From: Chara braunii
Lineage: Eukaryota; Streptophyta; Charophyceae; Charales; Characeae
Direction of reading: 5' to 3'
DNA: 22,813 nucleotides
Assembly (NCBI GenBank): GCA_003427395.1
Contig: BFEA01000024.1
Coordinates: forward strand, 2,034,170-2,056,982
The first letter of the stretch is position 1, and every line of letters begins with the position of its first letter. Of the stretch, positions 1-9,030 are shown in pieces. Below the pieces are notes generated by a model. That model made no database searches, was not told the DNA's origin, and was given only the letters and a program-made list of their open reading frames with translations. Made by a program: the position numbers and the translations under genes.

Positions 1-239
1 TCTCTCTATATATATATCTATATGTATATCATATATATCGTCACAAACAGAATATATATATATCATACATATATATATCGTCAAATACAACTGCCCGGTA
101 AACCGTAGGCAGAGAGGGAGAAGAGGACAACAAACGAGGGGCTGTATATATATATATATCGTCACAAACAGAACTGCCCGGTAAAACCGTAGGCAGAGAG
201 AGAGAAGAGGACAACAAACGAGGGGCTGTGACATATGTA
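1..239. repeat. TA-rich tract with 83-bp tandem duplication
   Basis: A TA microsatellite surrounds two near-identical copies of one segment, at about 69-145 and 152-229 (offset 83). Each has a CGTCA motif, then ACTGCCCGGTAAA, CCGTAGGCAGAGAG and GAGGACAACAAACGAGGGGC. They differ by a few substitutions and one extra A in the second. A partial third unit (CGTCACAAACAGA) lies at 39-51. No coding role is visible. Confidence 0.85.
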
Positions 240-509
240 CATATATATATTCACCCACCAGGGGTTCACACGCCTAGGATTGAGGCCGTAGGAACCAGCA
301 CACTCACATGCACTGTGCCGCCGTGACTGCACAAAGGAAACCTTCTCCAGCTTCAAATCGCGCACGATGGCACGGTGCATGGTGGTGCTGGTTTTATAGC
401 TCTTACATAGCGCCCCTCTCTCCCGTCCGTGTGCGGTGTGTTTGTCGCAACACCACTGAAGTTTGCATCGAATGTGCTACTGCCACAACGCGGATGAGTG
501 AGAGAGGCA

Positions 510-551
<42 letters not shown>

Positions 552-626
552 TCGCATCAGGTAAACATCAATCCACAAAAAAAAAGCATGACTGTGCGAG
601 TCTGTTCCGTGGGCACAATCATCAAC

Positions 627-672
<46 letters not shown>

Positions 673-866
673 ATGGTGCTTGACGTGTGCGAGTCGGGGC
701 ACCGTGACAGATGGTTGATAATAGTAAATCCCGACCATCACGCGCACGGCCACCATGGCCATGGCAGCGGCTAGGACACGGTGGAGGCGCAAAGAGACTG
801 TGTGCGTGTATGGAAACAGTGACAGATCAGCAGCGGCCACGGTTGCTCTTCCTCACAGATGTAGGT
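240..866. other. Gene-free stretch with two TG microsatellites
   Basis: No supportable gene. Uninterrupted TG dinucleotide runs lie at about 519-549 and 629-671. Open frames crossing them are only Val-Cys or His-Thr runs produced by the dinucleotide. The sequence between shows no family motif, splice pattern or RNA structure that I recognise. Confidence 0.75.
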
Positions 867-998
867 ATTGAGGGCATCGCCACACCACTCTCGAAATGGG
901 CAAAATGAGAATGAACTTCCCAGTAAAACATGACCAGATGCACCTGCCACTTTTTTGTCTTTTTCACATTTCGAGAGTGGTGTGGCGAGGCCCTGAAT
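867..998. repeat. Inverted repeat, 32-bp arms, 68-nt spacer
   Basis: Arms 867-898 and 967-998 are reverse complements with 30 of 32 positions paired; the inner 22 bp (877-898 with 967-988, core CCACACCACTCTCGAAATG) are perfect. The spacer 899-966 has no evident internal symmetry. The size fits a small foldback transposon or a hairpin RNA precursor. No target-site duplication is obvious, so the class is open. Confidence 0.8.
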
Positions 999-1056
999 CA
1001 TAAAGGCACCCCAACACCTGACAAAGTGAAAACAAGGAATCTTCGAAAACTGGAAG

Positions 1057-1059
<3 letters not shown>

Positions 1060-1087
<28 letters not shown>
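1060..1087. repeat. Poly(A) run of 28
   Basis: An uninterrupted run of 28 A. It could be a retroposon tail or a simple homopolymer; the upstream 60 bases show no LINE or SINE motif that would decide. Homopolymers of this length are also prone to length error. Confidence 0.85.
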
Positions 1088-1536
1088 CGTACTCGGCCTG
1101 TTCTTTGGACCCAAGGTTCAGAAGACAGAGGGGGCAACGGTACCGCTTGATTTTTCGTCTTTTGACGTTACTGTAGCACAGGCTCGGAAAAGGGAAAATA
1201 CGGCTTCGACAATTTAGGGTTCGACGGACTGGTGGTTTAAGGCATATTAGGCATTGTTTCTAAGGAGAATGGTCTAGTGCCATGCCATATGTAAGATGGG
1301 TAAAGGGTTAGTCATCTGGAGGATCAATGAACTATCTTATGAGGAAACAATTTGAGATTTTTTGTGAGAGTACTTACCCATTGTGGTATGGACTTGCATG
1401 TGATTGAGTGTGAGCTCTACTTTGTTCTCAGTCTTAACTTTGATAGGTAGTTGCTTTATACGCTTGCCACATGCTAGAGCTATAGGTGTTAATTTAATTT
1501 ATGCATTTTCTGAGTCAGTTTATTTTACTTAGCTTT
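1088..1536. other. No gene seen
   Basis: Unique-looking sequence that becomes AT-rich to the right. No open frame with recognisable content and no RNA gene. It may include a very diverged first unit of the tandem array that follows, but I cannot align it convincingly. Confidence 0.6.
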
Positions 1537-1985
1537 GTATAAATTCGGGGAAGACACTTTTCCTAAGGGAAGTGCTGCCCAAATTTTTGCATATCTAAAA
1601 GGTTAAGTCAAATTTTATCTTTACGAATTCAACTTTTGTCCGAGTTTCATATATGGCTTACTAAAATTTAGGAAACTAACTTTTCTAAGGGAGATGCTGC
1701 CCAATTTTTACTGAATTAGTGTTAAATTTCGTCTTCGCAGAATTCAAGTTTTATATTGAATTCATATCTGACTTGGTATAAATCAGAGAAGCCTACTAAA
1801 CTAAAGGAGATTCGGACCAAATTCAGAGAGTTAGACAAAATTTGACTCTATAAATTCAAAGACCACTTTCAGATTTCATATTTAGTTGAGTATAAATTTT
1901 GAAAAGACACTTTCTCTAGTGGAAGTGCTATCAATTTTTTTTTAGTTTTGAGAAGTTAGATTTATATTTTGATAAGGAAAACTTT
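1537..1985. repeat. AT-rich diverged tandem repeat, four units of 114-123 bp
   Basis: Units begin near 1537, 1660, 1776 and 1890. Each starts with a form of GTATAAATTnnGGRAAG, followed by CTTTYCTAAGGGAAGTGCTGCCCAA, then an A/T-rich segment with a GAATTCAA-like motif and TTTCATAT. Spacings are 123, 116 and 114. Divergence is substantial, so this is an old local tandem array or satellite fragment. Confidence 0.7.
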
Positions 1986-2245
1986 GGCGATCCACCCTAT
2001 ACAGGAAAATGATGCCGGAATTTTCCTTATTCTTCTGGCACCCATTGAAAGGTAGATTTAGATTTAGTCTTAGGAGAATATGAGTGAGATGTGATATAAG
2101 GGTTTATTCTCCATACACTTAAAAAGTTTAGTTTTGGGAATTAGCCTGTGTTGTGTTACATGTCCTTTTTTATCATTCTGATTCAAAATCTGACTAGTAA
2201 CGTCACAATCAGGACGACGATCACAACCAGTGGACAGTTTAGACC
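1986..2245. other. No gene seen; short palindrome
   Basis: AT-rich. The only local structure noted is an imperfect palindrome near 2003-2031 (AGGAAAA ... TTTTCCT). It may belong to the interior of element X, which lies immediately right on the minus strand, but no coding content is visible. Confidence 0.5.
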
Positions 2246-2905
2246 TCAACCAGAAATGTTTATAGACGGTCTGGGAACGTCTACATAGGACTGGTCAGTC
2301 CGTACACCCCTTCTATCAGCGCAACAAAGAACCTCAATGGACAAAGCCGCATGGCATGCGTGTACTAATACCCATGGGTTGGCATGGTGACTGTGACCCG
2401 TGCTTCGACCAGGGCCCTTCAGAGGCACCGCCCTCTCCTGCCAGATGCGCCACNGNNAAGAATGTCGTCTCTCAAGATAGAGCGCATACGACTCCTCACC
2501 AAAGAGAGGACACTCAAGTTGGACTCACTTCCTCANGGTAAGAAGAGATTGAGAGGGTAGATAAGGAATGGGAACAATGTACCTAGAGATAGTTGCCCCC
2601 AACCACAAATTTCTCACCAATTGGGCCGACGTGCATTTCGATGACCGATCATTAGCCTCGGTACCACCCACAACGCAATGCAGTGCCACCTCAGCTAAAA
2701 TGCCACGTCAACATACTCTTATCATCATGCATACACCTGCTGTCACCACAGCTCCCACGTTGTCGCCACAGCCTTCCAGCGGTCGGCCTCTCCACCTAGG
2801 CCCCGCTAATCAACCAATGCCAAAGTATCCTTACTGGACATGAAGCATCGCCAGCGCACCAAGTCACAATGTCGCTGGTGCTAGGTAAGCGGCGATCACC
2901 AACCA
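2246..2905 (-). mobile_element. Leader/internal region of LTR element X, copy A
   Basis: This segment aligns throughout with 18018-18907, in the same minus orientation. Shared blocks include GCATGCGTGTACTA, CAGGGCCCTTCAGAGGCA, GGTAAGAAG, GAGGGTAGATAAGG, GCCCCCAACYACA and GTGCATTT followed by GATGACCG. Because a primer-binding site lies at its right end, it represents the 5' internal region just downstream of X's 5' LTR. The short minus-strand frames inside are weakly similar between copies but match no known gag, so I treat the region as leader. Four N bases fall here. Confidence 0.7.
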
Positions 2906-2917
2906 GCTCCGATACCA
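2901..2917 (-). promoter_or_regulatory. Primer-binding site of element X, copy A
   Basis: On the minus strand this reads TGGTATCGGAGCTGGTT. Its first 12 bases match the common plant LTR-element site complementary to the 3' end of initiator-Met tRNA (TGGTATCAGAGC) at all but one position. Reverse transcription of X would start here. The 17 bases are identical in copy B at 18908-18924, and both are followed, three bases away, by an LTR tip ending TTGCA. Confidence 0.75.
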
Positions 2918-2920
2918 AAT

Positions 2921-2937
2921 TGCAAGGAATACGAGTG
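2921..2937 (-). repeat. Terminal fragment of element X LTR, copy A
   Basis: On the minus strand this reads ..CACTCGTATTCCTTGCA, the last bases of the X LTR. The plus-strand LTR ends at 13069 with CACTCATATTCCTTGCA. The rest of the LTR is missing because the chromovirus begins here; the exact breakpoint is uncertain, since TGTGAGG could belong to either element. Confidence 0.6.
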
Positions 2938-3434
2938 TGAGGACTCTCGAGGGTTGTCCTTAAATTGCCTCTTGATCAGCCAGATTAGTCAGACGTAAGG
3001 CTCGTTGCACGTGAGGGTAAATAAAGGGCAGGCTGGTCATAAGCATACTTCTTGGGCACAGGGGTGGGCCGTGGTTGCACACCTTAGACACCGCAACTTG
3101 ATGATGCTCACAGGTACGTTGGATACAGGGGAAGGGGATTCCAATTGTGAACTTAACTGTTAATCACTATATTATCCATTGTGCATACCTGTGAGTTTAT
3201 TTTTATCTTGATTAGTTGGTTCACAGACTGCTAACACCTAACAGACAACCTAGAGTAGGACTGTAATCTACCACAGTCAGTTCTCCTTAAAGCTTCTGTG
3301 CAAAACTAATCAAAGATAGAGGTAGACTACATGTATACAGTTTGTGTAGCTGCTGTTGATACCGCTTGACTAGTAGTCTAGGTAACTCGCTGGACATCAA
3401 TTATTTTATTTATTTTTAGAACCGGTCAGACGCA
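2938..3434 (+). repeat. 5' LTR of the chromovirus
   Basis: The left end is TGAGGACTCTCG. Homology to the reverse complement of 17556-18017 runs through this interval and on to about 3480, with shared blocks such as GGGTGGGCCG, GCACACCTT.AGACAC and GGGGATTCCA. I place the right end at CGCA (3431-3434) because a block identical in both copies (CATGCTGCGGTAGGTCCCA) follows at once and could include the primer-binding site. That block does not start with TGG, so the boundary is tentative. Promoter and polyadenylation signals would lie here; I see no certain TATA box. Confidence 0.55.
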
Positions 3435-3487
3435 TGCTGCGGTAGGTCCCAAAGAGGACATTAGTGCAGACAGCGTCTGCCTAGCCC

Positions 3488-5203
3488 ATGAGCGAATCAG
3501 ACGGTGGGGAGGATAGATCTGACGATAGGAGGCAGACGCGACGGGATACCGGTAGGATACCCGTTGCGTTCCAGGTTCTACTACCAGGAGACGAGAGAAG
3601 GCTTAGGGTCGAGACAAGGGCACGCAATCTAAAAACTGCGAGACAGGCAACAGCCGTGGTTGAACGCGCGTTAGCAGCAGCAGCGGCTAGTGCAGTAGCA
3701 ATAGCTACCTCTTCAACCACTTCTGCTGCAAACTCTACTGGTCACGCGACCAGTTCACAGTCCATCTCCAGTACGTCAGGAGCTAGCACTAGTCAGATGG
3801 CGGGTTCGCACTTCAACTCGCCACCTCCACGCACCCGGGAGCAGATGGAGCTCCAACAAGTAGAGAGGATTTGCTTAAGGGTAGAGGAGGAACTCAGACA
3901 GGCTACTAAAAGGGAGAAAGAGATTAGAGATAAGAGTGTCAGACTAGAGGGTAGGGAGGCAGACAAGGCTGCGCTAGAGGGGTTAGATGACTCGACCCTT
4001 AGCAATAATGAAAAGATTCTGAAGGCGAGCATCCTGTCCATGCATGCATACATGGACAGTAAACTGGATACAATCCAGGACACCTTGGACCAGATCCTGA
4101 ATGCCATGCACAGGCCAGGAGTCAGGCCAGCGGTCTTGCCGTCGCTGCCATTCTCAGTGACGACAGACCTCTATGCTGCTCAGTCTGAACCACCACCAAG
4201 TGGTACATCAGCAACAGCCTTATCTCATACTGTTGCTTCTTCATCTTCCGGTCCAGCGACTGGTGCTACACCACAGTCGCCACCTATCTCGCCAGCGGGA
4301 CAGCAATGGTATCCCAAGACCCCCCTGAAACCACCTCCAACCTTCTCAGGAGACAAGAAGGACGAGGCTCTCGACACGTGGTTGAGAACGGTGCCAGTGT
4401 GGGTGAGGGCAAAGAGGACATTGGTAGAGGAGGAAGTGATTACTGCTGCATCCTACTTAGAGGGTTCAACAACTCGCTGGCTTAATGGATTGGTAGCTAC
4501 AAAGGGGTTCGGCAGGAACATGGATGATTGGACGCAGACCCACACCTTGGAGAGCTTTATGGACTTAGTGGAGGCTCAACGACACAACCCTCAACAGGCA
4601 CAGATTGCCACTGATGGGCTTCTAAAGCTTGATACTAGAAAGTACACGTCGGTGCGAGAACTTACCACAACCGTAGAGCGCCTGATCGTGGTCTTAGGAC
4701 TGGAGTACAATCCACATGTCTTATCGACCATGTTCTTGAGATGTCTTCCCACAGACATCAAGAACTTACTGGCCAGCGAGGCTCGCCTAGAGTATCACAC
4801 CTTTGAGACATTCAGTAAAAAGGCCTTAGAGGCTACGCTGGGTAGTACTCAAACCCCTTCTACGGACGGGAGGAAGAAGACTCCACAAAAATGGAAGAAG
4901 AAGGGTAGTCGATTGATGATGGTTGATTTCGAAGAGAATCAAACTGAAATCGATGATGTTTCTGAACTTGTGGGGGGTGCAGAGTCAGACGACGAGGAGA
5001 GTGTTAAGGGTAGCAACCTCGCCGCAGCAATTAAGACTAAGGCAGAAGGCCGCGGGAAGGGCGGTCAGCAAAGGAGTCAGGGGCAGGCCGCTAACCCAAA
5101 CAAGATAGCTGCTTGCGTTAGAGCAGGCTTGGATCAGGAAGTGCGGCGAGATCGATGGTCGCTTGGTGCTTGCATACACTGCGGCGAGTACGACCATACG
5201 TAG
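3488..5203 (+). CDS. gag: Gag polyprotein of the chromovirus, ending at an amber in the zinc knuckle
   Basis: Structural Gag, which would form the particle that packages element RNA. The frame has a TAG at 3482, so the ATG at 3488 is the first start. Order: charged N-terminus (1-50), Ala-rich stretch (about 55-80), coiled-coil-prone region (about 117-205), Pro/Ser/Thr linker, and a retrotransposon Gag core at about residues 297-450 (W-L-R-T-V-P-V-W onward, with YLEGSTTRW). A CCHC nucleic-acid-binding knuckle follows: CIHCGEYDHT, then TAG at 5201-5203, then FKC in the same frame. The stop thus falls between the His and the last Cys, so the knuckle needs readthrough or is dead. The frame continues to about 5300 before a frameshift into protease. 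Family assignment is firm; functionality is doubtful. Confidence 0.88.
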   Translation: MSESDGGEDRSDDRRQTRRDTGRIPVAFQVLLPGDERRLRVETRARNLKTARQATAVVERALAAAAASAVAIATSSTTSAANSTGHATSSQSISSTSGASTSQMAGSHFNSPPPRTREQMELQQVERICLRVEEELRQATKREKEIRDKSVRLEGREADKAALEGLDDSTLSNNEKILKASILSMHAYMDSKLDTIQDTLDQILNAMHRPGVRPAVLPSLPFSVTTDLYAAQSEPPPSGTSATALSHTVASSSSGPATGATPQSPPISPAGQQWYPKTPLKPPPTFSGDKKDEALDTWLRTVPVWVRAKRTLVEEEVITAASYLEGSTTRWLNGLVATKGFGRNMDDWTQTHTLESFMDLVEAQRHNPQQAQIATDGLLKLDTRKYTSVRELTTTVERLIVVLGLEYNPHVLSTMFLRCLPTDIKNLLASEARLEYHTFETFSKKALEATLGSTQTPSTDGRKKTPQKWKKKGSRLMMVDFEENQTEIDDVSELVGGAESDDEESVKGSNLAAAIKTKAEGRGKGGQQRSQGQAANPNKIAACVRAGLDQEVRRDRWSLGACIHCGEYDHT

Positions 5204-5313
5204 TTTAAATGCAAGAACCCGAAGGTCTCGCAGAAGATCCCTCCTAAGGGTGGGTTTCCTTCTTCTCAGTCTGGGGCCTCTACGAGCTCCAGCTCGGGAA
5301 ACACTTAGGACCG

Positions 5314-5857
5314 GTAGAAGATATAGGTGCTTCTACTCTCGTCGATGCGGGTGATGTACCTTCCCCGATTCAAGAGTTGGCCAAAGCTATTGACTCCTTA
5401 GTCACCCCACAGACACATCTGGACCCAACTATACTCTGTACGTTGGATGTGTCTGAAGCCTTAGAGGACCTTCAAGGTGAGTGGTCGGCAAGGGACCCTC
5501 GTGAGTCCTGGGTGGCACTGAGTAGAGATCCTAGAGGGGAGCATTTCGTTGTGGAAGTTGGTGTGGGTGGTCGCAAGTGTGGCGCCTTCGTAAACATTGG
5601 CTCCACACTAAACTTCATAAGTCGCGACTGCGTTGACAGACTGTGCCTAAAGGACCGAGTGCAGCGCCTTAGTAGACCGGTAGCATCTACTTTGGCCAAC
5701 AAAAAGCGCATGATGGTGGAGGACTGCGTTAAAGATGTAGTCTACACTTTCTCCTACCCTGGAGGAGAGAAACCATAAGATATCATTCCTGGTGAGCGAC
5801 GAGTTGCCCTTTGACATGCTGTTGGGCATGTACTACCTCGAGGTTGCGAAGCCCTAG
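5314..5857 (+). pseudogene. pro: Retropepsin-like protease of the chromovirus, active site altered
   Basis: Aspartic protease region that would cleave the polyprotein. The first part is open from before 5314 to 5778 and contains VALSRDPRGEHFVVEVGVG, then AFVNIGSTLNFIS (about 5584-5622), aligned with the usual D-S/T-G-A/S-T catalytic loop. The Asp is Asn (AAC) and the next residue Ile (ATT), so catalysis should be lost. After a frameshift at about 5770-5777 the C-terminal part continues as KISFLVSDELPFDMLLGM...VAKP, interrupted by TAG at 5855-5857 and followed by FDWD, the usual end of the domain. Another frameshift lies near 5865-5890. Confidence 0.75.
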
Positions 5858-7271
5858 TTTGACTGGGACAAAGAAGGTGTTGAAGCACGAGTTGCCTAGC
5901 GGGAGAACCGTTAAACTGACTAAGTATAAAGCCAGTAGGTTAATAGACTCCTATGGGTGCTTATGCGCATCAACTTTCTATAATTATTATAAACAGAACC
6001 AAGAGGAAGGAATGTACTTAGTCTATGTCTCTGCAAAAGGGAAGGTCGTTAAAACACCCCCAGAGATAGAGACCATCGTCGCTAAGTACCCTGATCTGTT
6101 CGAGGAGCCCTCAGGAGTCGTAGACAGGGAGGTTGTCCATGCCATAGAGATCATCCTAGGTAGCAAGACATCTAAAGGGAGAATCTATAGGATGGCTCCG
6201 ACCGAGTTGGACGAGCTTCGTCGACAACTGAAAGAGCTCACAGAAAAGGGTTGGATTCGGCCTAGCACTTCCCCTTTTGGCTCACCAGTGCTGTTTGTTC
6301 CAAAGAAAGGGGGAACACTAAGGATGTGCATTGATTATAGAGGCCTCAATGCCATCACCGTTAAGAACGCAGAGCCTCTACCACGCATCGACGACCTATT
6401 GGATAGGGTGCAGGGATGTAAGTACTATACAAAGATAGACTTAAAATCCGGCTACCATCAGATTGCCATAAGACCAGAGGACCAACACAAAAACTGCATT
6501 TCAGACAGGTATGGTCTGTACAAGTTTGTAGTGATGCCCTTTGGCCTTTGCAATGCGCCGGGTACATTCCAGCACCCCATGAATAGGATCTTCTATGACT
6601 ACTTAGATAAGTTCGTTGTCGTGTACCTCGACGATATACTTATCTTTAGTAGAACTATCGAGGAGCATGCTCATCATGTACACAAAGTACTTTCACTCCT
6701 CCGCCAGCACAAGTATCAAATAAACGCAGAGAAATGCGAGTTCGATCACACTCGAATCTTGTTCTTGGGTCATGAAGTATCCACGGACGAAATTAGACCC
6801 GAAGATGCGAAGGTGGCTAGCATTAGGGACTGTCCACGACCCCAGTCTGTAACTGAGGTCAGATCATTCTTGGGAATGTGTGGTTATTACCGCAACTTCG
6901 TGAAGAACTATAGCACCATCACATCTCCCTTGACTGATCTAACTCGACTTGACACACCATGGGACTGGACCGACGAGTGTGATTCAACTTTCAAGCGTTC
7001 GAAGCATGCTCTCACGCACGATGAGGTTTTCATGGTACCCGACCCGCAAAGGCCATTTGTTGTAACCACTGACGCAAGCCAATACGACATTGGCGCAGTG
7101 CTGGCTCAGCAGGAAGGGAACAAGTTGAGACCGGTCGAGTACATGAGCAAAAAGATGTCATCAAAGAAGTTGGCAAAGTCCACCTACGAGAGGGAACTCT
7201 ACGCTCTCTACAAGGCGCTTGTCCACTGGAGGTACTATCTGTTAGGAAGGTTTTTTCTATTTCAGAACTGA
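5811..7271 (+). CDS. pol: Reverse transcriptase and N-terminal RNase H of the chromovirus
   Basis: RNA-dependent DNA polymerase plus RNase H, making the cDNA copy in the particle. The first 20 or so codons are a frameshift product; homology starts near 5873. RT motifs are in order: RPSTSPFGSPVLFVPKK, RMCIDYRGLN, TKIDLKSGYHQI, FVVMPFGLCNAPGTFQ, and the catalytic VVYLDDILIFS (about 6618-6650), all intact. The connection follows (FLGMCGYYRNF). RNase H shows TTDAS and ERELYALYKALVHWRYYL. A one-base insertion in the T run at about 7251-7256 then shifts the frame to a stop at 7269. The missing RTDHQTLKW continues in frame 1 from 7264. Confidence 0.92.
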   Translation: MTCCWACTTSRLRSPSLTGTKKVLKHELPSGRTVKLTKYKASRLIDSYGCLCASTFYNYYKQNQEEGMYLVYVSAKGKVVKTPPEIETIVAKYPDLFEEPSGVVDREVVHAIEIILGSKTSKGRIYRMAPTELDELRRQLKELTEKGWIRPSTSPFGSPVLFVPKKGGTLRMCIDYRGLNAITVKNAEPLPRIDDLLDRVQGCKYYTKIDLKSGYHQIAIRPEDQHKNCISDRYGLYKFVVMPFGLCNAPGTFQHPMNRIFYDYLDKFVVVYLDDILIFSRTIEEHAHHVHKVLSLLRQHKYQINAEKCEFDHTRILFLGHEVSTDEIRPEDAKVASIRDCPRPQSVTEVRSFLGMCGYYRNFVKNYSTITSPLTDLTRLDTPWDWTDECDSTFKRSKHALTHDEVFMVPDPQRPFVVTTDASQYDIGAVLAQQEGNKLRPVEYMSKKMSSKKLAKSTYERELYALYKALVHWRYYLLGRFFLFQN

Positions 7272-7500
7272 CCATCAGACCCTCAAGTGGATCAAGACAC
7301 AACCGGTTCTCTTCGATGCACTCAAACGCTGGATTGAAGTCATAGATCAGTATGACTTCAAACTAGACTATGTGAAGGGAGAGTACAACAAGGTTGCAGA
7401 TGCGTTGTCTAGAAGGGCAAATCACCTGGGTGTGCTGATTTCCGAGTTTGGCCTATCTGAGGACGTGACTCTCCGGACTCGAACCGGAATGGACAAGCCG
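7264..7500 (+). pseudogene. C-terminal RNase H segment after a frameshift
   Basis: Frame 1 from 7264 encodes RTDHQTLKW and continues to DYVKGEYNKVADALSRR, the end of the Ty3/gypsy RNase H domain, including its later acidic residues. It has no start codon of its own and is the continuation of the RT/RNase H frame after the one-base insertion upstream. The linker to integrase (NHLGVLISEFGLSEDV) stays open until another frame change before 7509. Confidence 0.8.
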
Positions 7501-7508
7501 CAGTATCT

Positions 7509-8414
7509 ATGGAGGAAGCCTACAAGGAAGATCCCATCACGATGGACATCATCATCAAACTTCAGGCTAAAGACAAGGCCACTAATGATGAGTTTGTGAT
7601 GGTGGATGGGTTGCTCTTTCTTGAGAAGGCAGGGTTTAAGAGATTAGTTGTTCCATCTAGGGAAGACTTGCGTAGTTTGTTTTTAGGAGAATGCCACGGC
7701 GCAACACGACGCTTCGGCTATAAGAAGACTAGTGCTAACTTAGTACAGCGATTTTGGTGGCCTAACATGCTAGACGATGCAAAAAAGTACGTACAGACCT
7801 GTCAGCGGGACAAGCTGCGGACTAGCTCCGCTTGGGTTACTCAAGCCTCTACCCATTCCTGCTGGTCCAGGGCAGAGCATCTCCATGGACTTTATGGATA
7901 CTCTCGTGACCCGCAAGAATGGCAAGAGGCACATCTTCGTCATAGTGGATAGGTTCACTAAGTACGCTAGACTAATCGCCATGCCAGAGACTGCCAGAAC
8001 TGAGCACGTTATCAAGTTGTTCATGGACATCTGGGTGCGTGACTTTGGACTTCCAAAAACGATCGTCAGTGACAGAGATGTACGTTTCACAAGCGAGATG
8101 TGGAAGAAGGTTATGAACAGATGGGCAGCCAGCTTCAGACGACTTCTGGGAATCATCCCGAAGCAAATGGGCAGGCTGAACAGATGAACCGAGTGGTGCA
8201 GCATCTGCTAAGGCATTACATCAAGCCCAACCAGGATGACTGGGATGAGAAATTACCTCTCATCGCCAGCCTGTACAACAACGCTGTACACAACACCACC
8301 GACGTCGGTCCTAATCAACTGCATCTAGGGTGGAAGCCTAGATCTGCTCTAGACTTCCTCCTGCCTGAAAACCGAACTGCTGCAACTCCTGGAACCATTG
8401 AATTTGGTGTCTAG
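7509..8414 (+). pseudogene. Integrase zinc-binding and catalytic core, frameshifted
   Basis: Integrase would join cDNA ends to chromosomal DNA. The N-terminal zinc domain (about 7680-7820) has HGATRRFGYKKT and FWWPNM, but the second His of the usual H-x-x-x-GH is Arg, and the usual Cys-x-x-Cys is shortened to TCQRDK. Both suggest loss of zinc binding. After a frameshift at about 7820 the core shows SISMDFMDTL (first Asp) and TIVSDRDVRFTSEMWK (second Asp). After another shift at about 8105-8115 it shows HPEANGQAEQMNR (catalytic Glu). The D,D,E triad is therefore present but split over three frames. The last part stops at a TAG at 8412. Confidence 0.85.
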
Positions 8415-8990
8415 TATGAGAAATTGTTGCACCAGACTGTCGAACACATCAAGAAATCTCAGGAAGTCATGATTGCTTATGAGAACAGGCGTCACCGACA
8501 GTCCACATTTCAGGTAGGGGAACGTGTCTGGGTCAAGGCTAGTGAGCTGGGACAGGAGTTCGGCATCTCTAGGAAACTAATGCCTTAGTATTTCGGTCCC
8601 TGGGAAGTCCTAGACATTGTGGGGAATGATTTGGATGGTCCCTCGTACGTCATTCGTATCCCTGGTCACTTACGCACTTACCCTGTTTTCCACGCCTCCA
8701 AGCTTGCACCTTTCGCTGAAACAACACAGTTCCCATCACGGAGATCTATGCTGCCCCCAACCATGGATGGCCACGTGGACGTCGACAACATCTTGGATCA
8801 TAGAGACACACCTGTTCCCAAGCCACCTGGTAGGGGAAGACCTCCCAAACCTGCGAGGGAAAAAAGAGTACATTTCAGGCATCATACAGATCCAAAGGAA
8901 GATCGATGGATTTCAAGGGAGGAACTTGTCAAGACAACTCAGATCGTGGCAGATTATGAGAAGAAACTAAAGGGGAAGGCACCAGCATGA
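8415..8990 (+). pseudogene. Integrase C-terminus with chromodomain and AT-hook-like motif
   Basis: This is the same frame as the catalytic Glu segment, resuming after the TAG at 8412-8414 and broken again by TAG at 8586-8588. It contains the integrase GPY/F-type module (YFGPWEVLDIVGNDLDGPSY, then HLRTYPVFHASKLAPF) and ends with VDVDNILDHR ... WISREELVKTTQIVADYEKK. The latter has the layout of a chromodomain, with IL.HR at the start and the late W..EEL followed by a Y-containing helix. Such domains can direct integration to heterochromatin. Between the two chromodomain parts lies PGRGRPPKP, an AT-hook-like core. The element ORF ends with TGA at 8988-8990. Confidence 0.8.
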
Positions 8991-9012
8991 AGCATCTCAA
9001 CGGACTTTCGAA

Positions 9013-9030
9013 GCTAAGGGGGATGGAATG
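9013..9030 (+). promoter_or_regulatory. Polypurine tract of the chromovirus
   Basis: GCTAAGGGGGATGGAATG immediately precedes TGAGGAAC at 9031, the start of the 3' LTR. The purine-rich run would prime plus-strand DNA synthesis. It lies about 25 bases after the last pol stop, the usual place. Confidence 0.65.

Noticed and set aside
308-718. A 136-codon frame on the plus strand near the left end
   Set aside because: Much of it is Val-Cys translated from TG microsatellites and the rest has no family motif.
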